Below are positions 21,710-33,290 of a stretch of 64,000 nt of DNA, piece by piece. Where the stretch lies: assembly GCF_051622035.1 (NCBI RefSeq), contig NC_135360.1:2352001-2416000 (forward strand). The letters run 5' to 3'. Source of the stretch: Arctopsyche grandis. Lineage: Eukaryota; Arthropoda; Insecta; Trichoptera; Hydropsychidae. The position numbers and the translations under genes were made by a program. Within the stretch, counting starts at the first letter, position 1. Every line of letters starts with the position of its first letter. Under the pieces are notes generated by a model. That model had not been told where the DNA came from. It worked only from the letters and a program-made list of their open reading frames with translations, and did no database searches.

Positions 21710-22507
21710 TGTAGGCGGGGTAGCGATGTGTTGACCGTATCCCGGCCTAACGAAACACTGTTGTGCTAGTTTTATAAAGTTTTATTGTTTGCCTATGGTT
21801 GTACAAAGGTATGGTATTTGTGGGCAAAAGTATGTCGTTCAGCGGTCTCTGGATATGGTAGAGTGTCGCTGGCTCGGCATTCAGCTATGTTCAGAAGGTC
21901 TCTGGATGCGGCAGTGTGTTGCTGGCTCGTTGTTCGGCTATGTTCGGAAGGTCTCTGGATACGGCAGTGTGTTGCTGGCTCGTCCGGCTGGTTGATCTTC
22001 CAAGTCCGCGTAGTGTAGTGGTGGCTGGTCAGGAGCTGTATGTTGACTGGTCTGCTGCTGTGTGTCGACGCTTGCTGCTGTGGGTCGACTGGCGTTGTTT
22101 GGGTTGTACCTCCTTTTATAGTGTTTCTGGAATCGCCTGACCGATGGTGGTGGTTTGTTGATGCGTAAGAAAGGAATGCACTTTTGTCGAGGCGTAGAAT
22201 TTTCTGGAACGATTGATGGAAGTGGTTGTTGATGCGTAAGCGCATGTGGTTGTTGATGCGTGAACGAGGAATGCACTTTTGTCGAGGCGTAGAATTTTCT
22301 GGAATGATTGGCGCCGTTCCGCTCGATGTGGTTTAATGGTGGCGGCGTGTTTCGACCGTTTTGGTTCCACTCGACTGGTAGGGGCGTTCCGCTTGAGTTT
22401 AATATAATGACTGCAGGTGTACGACGTCTGGTTTTCGGGAATGTAGTTTGTTGTTGCGGAATATTCTCGAATGTTTCGATGACGATGACGACGACGAGAT
22501 TCCTACA
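21710..22507 (-). mobile_element. Solo LTR, family 1, minus orientation
   Basis: The 798-bp element reads from TGTAGGCGGGG to GATTCCTACA on the plus strand, so in reverse complement it has the same ends as the copy at 2204. It is flanked by GTAG on both sides (21706-21709 and 22508-22511). Internal tandem units of the CTCTGGAT/GGCTCG type are expanded. Overlapping open frames on both strands are products of the repeat structure. Confidence 0.75.
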
Positions 22508-24160
22508 GTAGGATACTATTATTAGTCATATTACTCACCCGTTGCACTTTATCGTTCTCGTTCTCGTTCTCCTCCATAAGTAGGTAAAATCCGTTACTCG
22601 AAAACAGTTATACCATTTTGTTTAGTGTTCAAAAAGCCCTTAGAGTTTAATGTCCAAATATTGCTTTTATACTTTTGCTAAAAATGTACATATTATTTGC
22701 GGGGGCCTCGGGCCTCCTTCGAAAGCCGGGCCCAGGTTATTTGTATACCCTTTCTCCCCTCCCCTCTTGTCGGCCCTGACTGTACATATGTACACTAGCG
22801 GATCCAGGAAATGGAGGAGGTGGGGGGCCATTTTGGAATTGATATTGGCCTAATTTAGGGTTGCCATATTTTCCCAATACCCCGTCGGGACATTTTGGTG
22901 GAGGAAAAATTTTTTCGTTTAATTTAATTAGATAACTGTTACACTGAGCAACAAAAAAAAATACCAGAGCGGAGACTAACCAATCTTTACTAAGTTTAAC
23001 CCACTGAATTAGAATATGATAATAATTTTTGTTGGTTGGTGATCGTTTAAGAGATATGAGCGTTTAAAAAAATGCGCGGTTTTTACACTTTTTGGCTTTT
23101 GCGGTTTTTAACTCAAAATCTAGTATAGTTGTGCTCAAAGTGAGTATTAGAATCAATAGTCAGATTTTTTTTCTATTGATTGTGATTTTTTATTGTTTTA
23201 AAAAACTTATAATTAATTGTCTAGCAAATTTTAAAAGTCAAAAATATATTTTTTTTACGGATTTTTTCTCTGTGCTATTTTGCGTTTATTTGCTTGGTTT
23301 TCTATCCCAATATATTTTTTTTATCTAAACGTACTAACTCGAGCGGTCTCGCTTGCACAAACGCTAATAATGAAAATAAATTGCATATTTTTTAAATAAC
23401 ATGTAAGTAGTATGTTAAAACTTAAGATACATTTTTGTTCAAGTGATTGAAACTATCAAAAAATATCGATGAATAGTTTAATAATATATCCAATATAATT
23501 TTCATTTTAAAAAAGACCATTGATAATTAAATACAAATGTGTATAAAAATACCTAAAAATAAATATTAAGAGCTATTGGAATTTAATAAAAATACAACTT
23601 AAAAATTTAAATTTACGTTGTCGTGTTCTTTTAAAACGAATTTTAGAAAAAATATTTAACAAAAAGTTTAAGAGAGACATGATTACTAAAATTATAAAAA
23701 AATATATTTCCATGCTGTCATAAACATTTGATAACACTGTTCGACACGAAAAATGGTTCAGAGACGAGATATGACTTTTCTTATAGATCTATGCCCAGTA
23801 AAAACGAATCTGGTAATAAAAAATGTTGTTTGGGTGGAGTTTCAAAGATATGTGTATTTTAAATCGCGCGATTTTTCTATACCTTGGTGTTGTACGGTCG
23901 ATGTCTCAAAATCTGGCAATTTCCTGTTCAAAATGAATATTGGAATCTATAGTCGGGTATTTTATCTTCGATTTGTAGTACTTTTCAGCTTTCAAATCTC
24001 TCTAAGTAGTCATCCAGTTCAAATCAAAAGTACGTATTTTAACATGGGATTTTTTCCCACTGTTTATACTACACTGTTAATATTGAGTTTTTTCTATTGA
24101 AACATGTTTATTGAGATAGTGTTCTGACCACACTATTTTTTGTTTTTCGTTTCCGGAACG
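22508..24160. repeat. Repeat-rich AT interval with duplicated blocks
   Basis: Near 22683-22860 G-rich hAT-like ends occur, followed by a TAGGGTTGCCATATT end at 22856. Inside, the blocks near 23095-23165 and 23895-23965 are imperfect repeats of each other (both contain ctcaaaatct, then attggaatc or attagaatc, and tagtc). The open frame at 23753-24100 spans one of them and has no recognised domain. Confidence 0.3.
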
Positions 24161-24720
24161 AACGGTAACCCTACCTAAAGCTCCACTATGGCCGGAAAGA
24201 AGAAAACAAGATTTATCAAAAAATAGTAATAAAATGGAATGTCATAAATATGAAAAATTTAAATAATAATGACACAAAAAAAACAATAGCACTTTTATAA
24301 TAACAAAATTTGAAAAATATGTATATTTTTTTTATTTATAGTTTTGAACCATTGAGGCATTACAGGAAGAACCTAATGCGCCACAATGACCTACATTTGA
24401 TAAAGAAAAAACAAAGACGAAATAAGTAAAATACAAAGATAAAACAAGTAAAATATAAAATAAAAAGAAAAAAGCAAAAGCAGAAAAACATGATAAAATA
24501 AAATAAAAAAAAGTAACAAAAGAAAAATAATACATCAGAAATGAACAAAAGTGTAAAAATCAAAAATAAAATCCATAAATCCCATTCTTAGTTTCACATT
24601 GAACAAAATTAAAATAGTACATAAAAATGTACATATAGAGAAAGAAAAAAAAGTAAAATAAAACAAAATAATAATTAAAAAAATGTATGATATCTAGCGA
24701 GTAAATTAATTTGGATCGCA
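24160..24720. repeat. Downstream module of the duplicated ZAD-gene unit
   Basis: The block taaagctccactatgg with a following caagatttatcaa recurs near 35165 and 53592 and, inverted, near 61150-61205. In the module here a LINE-type 3' tail is inserted at 24349-24600. The module is a marker of the unit copied with genes D, E, G and H. Confidence 0.5.
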
Positions 24721-24840
24721 ACAGATGTTATTTCAGACTGGGGGTTGTACGTCGCTGATGTACAAACATATGTACATATAATGTTTGGGACAAGTAGATA
24801 ATAATAATCGTATAATATTACTATAAATTATGCTTAAGAG

Positions 24841-24987
24841 CCGTTGGACGCAAGATTCGATGACTTGATAAATAATGCTCATGGAGGAAAAGTCAATGTT
24901 GCACAGGTATGTAAGTTGAAGGAAATGAGAAGAGAACTTTCAAAGCAATTTCGCAAGGGATATTTGTATTATGGAAGCGTTCTTTAA
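24841..24987 (+). pseudogene. Exon-like remnant, second copy
   Basis: The frame beginning PLDARFDDLINNAHGG continues through KLKEMRRELSKQFRKG to a TAA at 24985-24987, about 48 codons in all. It corresponds to the blocks at 13049 and 54041. The conserved peptide composition suggests a former coding exon, but no family is recognised. Confidence 0.35.
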
Positions 24988-25622
24988 CATATATCGTAAT
25001 TTTGTTCAAGTTTCATTTATTTTGGTAATTAAAGTCATTTTGTGATTCTCTATGTACATACCTTCAAACTGAATACAAAAATTTACAAATTTTAAGAAAC
25101 ATGAGGGGAACAAAATGACCTGTTTTGAGGTAAAACATTTCTATTTTAGTGTAGGTCTGCCATAATTGTCGATACCCCGCCTCCAAAATAAAAACTTTTT
25201 TTTTAATTTACATTCAATTTTATTTTAAAAAACTGCGCAACACAACGTGTCTGTACAAAATCTAAAATAAATTAATATAGATTAATGGGCGATTCAATTG
25301 AATAAAACCAAATAGAACCTTACATAAACATTTTATTTCATCTATTAATTACTTCGGTGACTTCATTATCATAAATTGAATACGTGATTCACTCATAAAT
25401 TGAATCCGTCAACAATATGCCTGTTTCACTTAAATATACAATAGTTTTTTCAACATGTTTCCGTTCAGGTACTTAATGGAGAAGTATATCATTATTATTA
25501 TTATATATATTATTACTAGTATACATATTATTCGGAAAATATTTTTTTATGCATAAATTTGAAATAGAAAGGGATAAATTACTCTCAGACAAAGACCTCA
25601 AAAACCGGGACGTATGGCAGCC

Positions 25623-25786
25623 CTATTTTAGTGGCTTTACTCTAGTATGAATACCCATATGTGCACTGAAATTTTCTCAGGGATGGTTTTTAACAAATGT
25701 CACATTTGTGTGGCTTTACCCCAGGATGGATATTGATATGTTCAATAAGATATCGTTTTGCAGTATGTTTTTGAACAAATGTAACA
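25623..25786 (-). pseudogene. Decayed terminal zinc fingers of gene D
   Basis: Downstream of the stop of gene D the minus strand still reads as two fingers: a Cys-x2-Cys unit with LIEHINIH, then a Cys-x2-x unit with AHMGIHTRVKPLK. A nonsense codon replaces the Lys before the first Cys, a 2-bp loss shifts the frame inside the first finger, and the second finger is deleted in part. The ancestral TAG at 25625-25623 coincides with the stops of F and G. Confidence 0.75.
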
Positions 25787-27913
25787 TTAGTGTAGCTTTA
25801 CCCGAGTATGAATTCTAATATGTTCAATAAGAGATCGTTTTGTAGTATATGTTTTTGAACAAATGTGACATTTGTGTGGTTTTACCCCGGTATGAGAATT
25901 AATATGTTCAATAAGAGAATATTTTTTAGTATATGTTTTCGAACAAATGTGACATCTGTGTGACTTTAACCCAGTATGAATACTCATATGTTTACTGAAA
26001 TCAAATTTTCTAAGGAATGATTTTAAACAAATGTGACATTTGTGTGGCTTTACCCCACTATGAATCTTGGTATGTACAATAAGAGATCGTTTCAAAGAAT
26101 AGGTTTTTGAACAAATGGTACATTTGTGTGGCTTTACCCCAGTATGACTACTAATATGTTCAATAAGAGATCGTTTTGTAGTATATGTTTTTGAACAAAT
26201 GTCACATTTGAATAGATTTACCCCAGTATGAATTTTAGTATGTTCAATAAGAGATTGTTTTGTAGAATATGTTTTTGAACAAAATTCACATTTGAGTAGA
26301 TTTACCCCAGTGTGAATATAAGTATGTTCAATAAGAGATCGTTTTGTAATATATGTTTTTAAACAAATGTCACATTTGTGTGACTTCACCCCAGTATGAA
26401 TACCCATATGTGAATTGATATTGGATTTTCTAAGGAATGATTTTAAACAAATCTCACATTTATATGGCTTTACCCCAGTATGAATACTCATATGTTTACT
26501 GAAATCAAATTTTCTAAGGAATGATTTTAAACAAATGTGACATTTGTGTGGCTTTACCCCACTATGAATCTTGGTATGTACAATAAGAGATCGTTTCAAA
26601 GAATAGTTTTTTAAACAAATGGTACATTTGTGTGGCTTTACCCCAGTATGAATACTAATATGTTCAATAAGAGATCGTTTTGTAGTATATGTTTTTGAAC
26701 AAATGTCACATTTGTATAGATTTACCCCAGTATGAATATTAAAATGTTCAATAAAAGATCGTTTTGTATTATATGTTTTCGAACAAATGTCACATTTGTG
26801 TAGATTTACCCCAGTATGAATTTTAGTATGTTCAATAAGAGATTGTTTTGTAGTATATGTTTTTAAACAAATCTCACATTTGTGTGGCCTTACCCCAGTA
26901 TGTGTTCTCAGATGTTCACTGAGGTGAGATTTTCTAAGGAATGATTTTAAGCAAATATCACATTTGTGTGGCCTCACCCCAGTATGTATTCTCTTGTGTC
27001 TACGGAGGTGAGATTTCGAATTAAATGATTTTAGACAAATGTTACATTTGTTTGGCTTTAGCCCTTTATGTGTATTTATATGTTCATTAAGAGATTGTTT
27101 TGAAGTATATGTTTTTGAACAAATGTCACACTTATAAGGCTTTACCTCATTATGAATGTTCATATGTGCACTGAGCTGGGGTTTTGACGTGAATGTGTTT
27201 TTCTGTGTCACAAGATTGCGTTTATTAGAAAACGAGTTGTCTTGGAAATCTATTTTATGGTCCAATTCAGAATGTGTAGAGCAACTCTTATCTAAAGCTT
27301 TTCGTAATGGTAATTCTTCCGCTAGAATGTGTCTATTGGTATCCATTATTGCTGCCATATTGTCCCTCGAAGTAATTTTTCTTCCAGGGGTCTAAAATAT
27401 AAACCAAACGATATACAACTTAACATTTTTACAGTGTGATTAGATGTCATTTTACATGTAAATTCTAATCGATCTAAGTCACTCGAATCCCATTTACTTA
27501 CTTCGCCTTCGTCTGGTGAACGAGAAATGTTGAGTGGCAAATCTTCCCATATATAATCTTCCAGCCAAACTTCCTCCGGCTTGACTTTCAAATACCTGTC
27601 TAATTTCACCCTCGACGTTGTGTCGTTCTGAAAGCAAACGATTCGAAAGCTGTCGAGCGATTCCAAATTGTTGACACACGAGAGGCATATCATATCTGGC
27701 AGATGGTCCCCTTTCCGAATCTGCAAATGAGAAAGATGTTGAAGATTACGAGGACTAGCGAATTAACAATAACAATGGTTCAATTGTAAAGTAAATAACC
27801 GGCAGCTGACAGCAGGTCCAAATACGTTGCGCCAATCCCGGTCGATGAGGGTCATCATGGATGGAGACAAAGGACTCTGCTGGAGCAGAGCAGAGACAAA
27901 GTCTGCACTCCAT
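25787..27913 (-). CDS. ZAD-C2H2 zinc-finger protein D (16 fingers)
   Basis: Exons on the minus strand are 27913-27800, 27720-27502 and 27391-25787, joined in phase 0 with introns of 79 and 110 bp; the product is 645 residues. ZAD Cys pairs are at residues 3/6 and 50/53. Exon 2 has 73 codons, five fewer than in A, C and F, through a deletion after LIWED that E, G and H share. Sixteen complete fingers follow. Fingers 3-8 and 9-14 are an internal duplication of six fingers with an offset of exactly 504 bp. The array ends with a premature stop (see 25623-25786), so the protein closes on IRIHTRVKLH directly after finger 16. It probably remains functional as a ZAD-type DNA-binding protein. Confidence 0.85.
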
Positions 27914-28372
27914 TGCTACTTGGACAGCACAATTTTCAACAATAACTATAGAACGGAAGATTCTTTGACCCTAGATATTGATTGATTTTTTTCAAGAATC
28001 GCCTTTGCGAATCGTACACGATATAATAATTATATTATGGAAATAGCAGAAAATAATAGTTGGATAACGATTCTCCAGCACTCGCCTACCAGCTCCACGA
28101 ACGCGTTATTTTATATTAGTGAACGAAATATGTTTATGCACTGCTGTCAGCTGTCAACATGCTTGACGCATATATATTTCTTTGTGATGGCAGCTCTGCT
28201 TACGAAACGCCGTTTGTGACCGTCCGAGAAATTTTGATCAGAATTTCCGATCATTTATCTTTTACAGATATTCGTCACTACCAATTAGAATGCGGATCAA
28301 AACGAATTTCAAATAAAATTAACTAGAGTGATATATCGATAGAATGATGTTTTCAGTTTATTATAATTAAAC
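27914..28372 (-). promoter_or_regulatory. Conserved 5' flank of gene D
   Basis: This flank is nearly identical to those of F (51571-52018) and G (57322-57780). It holds conserved blocks aactatagaacggaagattc and agatattgattgatt, and the palindromic ctgctgtcagctgtcaac at 28141-28158. A shared promoter and 5' UTR is likely; no TATA box is evident. Confidence 0.5.
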
Positions 28373-28841
28373 GGTAATTGGATTATTAGTCACATTGCGA
28401 TGGTGACAAAGAAAATTTTTGCTATGAAATTCGTGAATGCGGAATAGTTGGCATTCGAGTTTTTGTTAGTATGATAGTTATCATTAGTTATTATTAGTTA
28501 TAATTATTCCTAAAGCATGCGCGCTTTATGTGCTCATGCGTTGTTGTTTATTTTGTACTTGGTTATGTACAGTGTGGTTTTTTTTATTAAAACAGTGATG
28601 TGCGGTTGTTCTTGTGCGATATTCAGGAACAACCGTCTCGTTCTCCGACGAAAGGGTCTCTTAGACAGTATTCGCTGGGGGGGGGTGACCTCATGTTAAG
28701 GGCTTTAAGGGTCAAATTTCTTGACCATTAAAGCGGACTTAGTTATCATTAGTATAATGGACTTTTCGGCCGCCAGATGTTCCGTTATAGAGATTTTAGA
28801 GACTTTTGGGGGAGCGCTTTGTGACCAATGATCGCCTAACC
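28373..28841. mobile_element. MITE family with GTCACA ends, split by an insert
   Basis: The left half (ggtaattggattattagtcaca) and right half (ending gatcgcctaacc) match the 203-bp copy at 43679. About 245 bp of unrelated sequence (28500-28745) separates them, bounded on both sides by repeated ttatcattag. The same split copy lies upstream of F at 52019-52478, so insertion preceded the D/F duplication. Confidence 0.6.
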
Positions 28842-28860
28842 ATATTATTTTATTATTACA

Positions 28861-29288
28861 TATATACCAGGAAGGCCTTACAGGAAAATCCCAATGCGCC
28901 TTCCTGGCCAATTACAAATACAAATGCAGCATTTTTTATTATAAGTCGTTGAATTGCGAGACACTGAAAAAACTCGCAAATTAACGAGACATCTATGAAT
29001 TGTACATAAATTTTTATTGTACATCCATCAAATTTCAAATAGTGGTGACATAGTAGGTAGGAAGGATTTTTAGCCAATTTTTTTTCCGGGAACCGTTTCA
29101 ACAATGAAATCAGAGAAAATTGGCAAACTCTGATAGGAAACGATCAACCTGGAGTCACAAATCCAGGTCTGACCAACAGCATACTCTGAAAAATTCATTT
29201 TCATTCAGGAATAGAACCCGGCACCTTCTTGACGGTAAGCAGAAGCTTAACGTCCGAGCTATGCTGCTGGCTATGCTGCTGGCTATAA
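28861..29288 (-). mobile_element. tRNA-derived SINE, inverted copy
   Basis: This is the reverse complement of the element at 12017-12432, with the same B-box region (gggttctattcc) and 3' hairpin. The head is followed by a 12-bp duplicated gctatgctgctg. Confidence 0.7.
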
Positions 29289-29342
29289 TATATATAAAAA
29301 CGGACATGTATGTATGTATGTATGTGTATATATATATATATA

Positions 29343-30797
29343 CAGTGGCGGACTGGCCATACAAGCGAACATGCCCGATGGCATGTGGGCCCCACTATCA
29401 GTTAGAAAATATGGGCCCTCAGTAAAAGTAAATAACTTTTTAACTATTTATAGTATATTGCAACTTTGGGACCTAAAGTTTGGGTATTTCAACAAAACAA
29501 ATTTCTTACTATATACACAAACAACTAATACCTGCTTTAACAGCCCAAGGATCGGTTAACTTTTTTTATTAGGCTCGAATCGTGTAAGTTTCAAAATTTG
29601 CGTGGGCCCATTTCCAACGTCAATATTATGTATATACCAATACCTATGTAACAACTAACTACTGAAATATAAATGGGAATAAACAAATTTTCGTGAATAA
29701 TATAAACAGAACTGCTTAAAGGAATTTTGATAAGACGATTAATCATCAAACAACGATTTAAATTTACTCCATACTTTCAAAATAACATTTGATTATACTT
29801 CGATGATATAGTAAGATTTAAATACACAATTTTAAACAGTTTCCGAATATAAAATCTATTCTTAATCTAGACACATCCATGTAAATAGAAATATACGATA
29901 GGGGCCCCCTCCCCAAAATCCCGATTTTCGATTAACATTAATTGAAAATATTATGCATTTTTTTCAGGGACGTAATTTGGGGGGGCCATAGGGGGGCACT
30001 TGCCCCCCTAAATTAAGGAACAGTGTGAATTTAGAAAATATTATGAATTTAATGATTAATGAGATACTATGGATCTATGAATGCTACGTTTATTTCTTAT
30101 GTACATATGTTATTTTTGGGTAACTAATAAAATAATCGCTGTTATGTGCTTTGAAGAAAAACAAAACAAAAATTTATCTATTGTTATTACGTACTTACAT
30201 ATGTACATAGATAAAGTGAAAAGACAGTTGGTAGAAATTAAGTTAATTGATAGTTTTTTGATGACTCAGTTTGATGGTCGATTAATGTTGACCATGTGAA
30301 GATTTGTGGAAAAAAATTTTCGCTTGCGGCGCTTTTTTCTCTTTTTACATAATATTTTTTTATATTTTATAAGTCAATAAGGTAAAGGATATTTTCCATT
30401 TTTATTCTGATATAAAAAAGATTTTTTGAAAAAAAATTCAATTTGACCAATCTTTGCCTGCCCCCCCCCCAAGAAAAAGCTGAAATGACGTTCCTGATTG
30501 TTTTCTACCGAAAGTAAAAGCCGCTTTTATGCCGCATTCTATTTACCCAGGACAAGGGTTAAAACGAAATATCTGTACAATGAAATTTGTGGATCTATTT
30601 TGCTTTTGCCATTTTTCTTGTACCTGAATTTGTTTATTCCCATTTTTGAAAATTTCATTTATTTTTTTCCCTTGATTTTTAGCGTGGTGGAAAGAAGAAA
30701 ATTTTGTTATATGGGGGGGGGGGGGGACAAATTTTTTTAACCCTGGGGGGGCCCCCTTTGACTCCTGGCATGCACTGATTTCAGTCCCAGTCCGCCA

Positions 30798-30800
<3 letters not shown>
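29343..30800. mobile_element. Non-autonomous hAT-like element with CAGTGGCGGACTGG ends
   Basis: The element begins CAGTGGCGGACTGG and ends in the reverse complement, CCAGTCCGCCACTG. It sits within TA repeats that provide matching TATATATA flanks. The 1458-bp interior contains several G/C runs and no transposase. A second copy lies in opposite orientation from 31383. Confidence 0.6.

Positions 30801-30886
<86 letters not shown>
30801..30886. repeat. (TA)n microsatellite
   Basis: A pure TA tract runs directly from the end of the hAT-like element, followed by (ATTT)n. Similar TA tracts lie at 36684-36752, 51304-51359 and 54569-54631, inside another MITE family. Confidence 0.9.
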
Positions 30887-30891
<5 letters not shown>

Positions 30892-30925
30892 TTATTTATT
30901 TATTTATTTATTTATTTTAAACAGA

Positions 30926-31150
30926 CCATTGTGGCATAACAGGAATTCCTAAAGCGCCACAATGGTCAAAAAATATAACACAAAAAAGAAAAAAAACAAA
31001 ATAACAATTAAACATAAACATAAATACATCCATACATACATAAAAAATAGCATTTATAATAACAGATAAAGTAAAAATATCAAATAAAATATAGCATAAG
31101 GAATGCCTTGCACCTACAGCCAGTTTCAATAAATATGTAAGAAACAACTA
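30926..31150 (-). repeat. LINE-type 3' tail with conserved hairpin
   Basis: The arms CCATTGTGGC (30926-30935) and GCCACAATGG (30955-30964) form a perfect stem. An A-rich tail with ATAAA-like repeats follows. Confidence 0.5.
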
Positions 31151-31382
31151 CAAATACAAAACATCCCTGTAAGGCCCAAATGGAAGAGAGTTAATCAAAA
31201 TTTCACTCATAAATCACAATCAATCATGAAAACAATGATGAGCGCAGACTACCAGATAAATGGGTTAGAGTAATTTCCGACAATTTACGCTCACTAAGAT
31301 GGAAAATATCACATTCAGTCTCGGCAGCAACGATTTCATTAAGAAGTCGGATAGCTCTTGGAATAGGATATATATATATATA

Positions 31383-33290
31383 CAGTGGCGGACTGGGACT
31401 GAAATCAGTGCATGCCAGGAGTCATAGGGGGCCCACCCAGGGTTAAAAAAATTTGTCCCCCCCCCTCCCCATATAACAATTTTTTTTCTTTACATCACGC
31501 TAAAAATCAAGGGAAAATTTCAAAAATGGGAATAAACAAATTTAGGTACAAGAAAAATGGCAAAAGCAAAATAGATTCATAAATTACATTGTATATTTCG
31601 TTTTAACCCTTGTCCTAGGTAAATATAATGCATCATAAAAGAATGCGGCATAAAAGCGGCTTTACTTTCGGTAGAAAACAATCAGGGACGTCATTTCAAT
31701 TTTTTCTTGGGGGGGGGGGTTGGGTTGGGCAACTTTTTTATATCGGAATAAAAATGGAAAATATTCTTTGCATACACCTTATTGAGTTATAAAATATGAA
31801 AAAAATAAGCTTTTATTTTTTGAAAAAATAATTATAAAAAAATATTATGTAAAAAATGAAAAAAGCGCCGCGCGAAAATTTTTTTCACATGGTCAACAAA
31901 AATCGACCATCAAACTGAGTCACACTAAAAAACTATCAATTAACTTAATTTCTACCGACTGTCTTTTCACTTTATCTATGTACATAAGTACGTAATAACA
32001 ATAGATAAAGTTTTGTGATCATGCGAAAATTCGAACTCAGAATCGATCACTGATCACGTTTACATAATATAGAAAAATGTGTGTGGCTCCTGTGTGTCTG
32101 AGTGTGTAAAATTTCGTGAACACCCGTTAACCGAAAGTGACAGTTTACTCCTGTTGGCAGTTTACCGGATTTTTCTTCCACTATTTTAATCGACCCTTTA
32201 AATATGTCTGCTCTTCACGATTTTATGTATAATTCCTTGTATCAATGTGATGAAAATATAATAAAATAATCATTAAATTTAATTAACCAGAAGTGGGATT
32301 TTTTCCTCTTAAAAGTTAAAAAAAAATTTAATTATTTATTTTATTTAAATAAAATTTAATTTTACCACACCCCTGAACGTATCAAGCTGAAAGTTTATAT
32401 TTGTATTCTTTATGTACTAAATTTGATAAGGTTTTGGTCAGAAAGCAATTTTTTTAAATAACTAAAACTTGTTTTGGACCGAATTCGTTACACATGAAGT
32501 TTAAATCTATCTCATTCGTTGTTTTGTGAGAGAATGGACGTCTGCAAATAAAATAAAAATACGAGAAATAAAACCATTTGTGATTGAACCGATTCAGTAA
32601 AATATTAATTTAAAACTTTTCTTGAAAACAAAAAATATACGAACTTTCGGAAAAATAAACGTTACACATCTGTTTTTGAGATAAAATAAAGTAAAGGGGA
32701 CCTTTCTATCGATTCGCTCCATAGGATGAACAAATTTTACCCAAGGCATACCACTTAAAAACCAAAATATACTTGCTTTGAAATAATAATAAGCACATAG
32801 TAGCGATTATTTTATTAGTTACCCAAAAGTAACATACATAAGAAATAAACGTAGCATTCATAGATCCATAGTATCTCATCAATCATTAAATTCATAATAT
32901 TTTCTAAATTCACACTATTCCTTAATTTTGGGGGTCGAGTGCCCCCTATGCCCCCCCCCCCAATTACGTCCCTGAAAAAAATGCATAATATTTTTAATTA
33001 ATGTTACTCGAAAATCGGGATTTTGGGGAGGGGGCCCCTATCCTATATTTCTATTTACATGGATGTGTCTAGATTAGGAATAGATTTTATATTCGGAAAC
33101 TGTTGAAAATTGTGTATTTAAATCTTACTATATCGTCGAAGTATGTATAATCAAATGTTATTTTGAAAGTATGAAGTAAATTTAAATAGCTGGTTGATGA
33201 TGAATCGTCCTATCAAAATTGTTTTAAGCAATTCAGTTTATATTATTCACGGAAATTTGTATATTACCATTTTTGTTTCAGTGGGTAGTT
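31383..33290. mobile_element. Second copy of the CAGTGGCGGACTGG element, inverted and truncated
   Basis: From CAGTGGCGGACTGGGACTGA onward the sequence is the reverse complement of 30800 back to about 29640, so the two copies form a large inverted repeat around 30801-31382. It contains extra sequence absent from the first copy (roughly 32010-32780), and its far terminus is lost near 33290. Confidence 0.6.

Noticed and set aside
21785..22276. Overlapping open frames of 68-150 codons on both strands
   Set aside because: They fall inside the family-1 LTR at 21710-22507 and are mutually exclusive readings of its tandem units.
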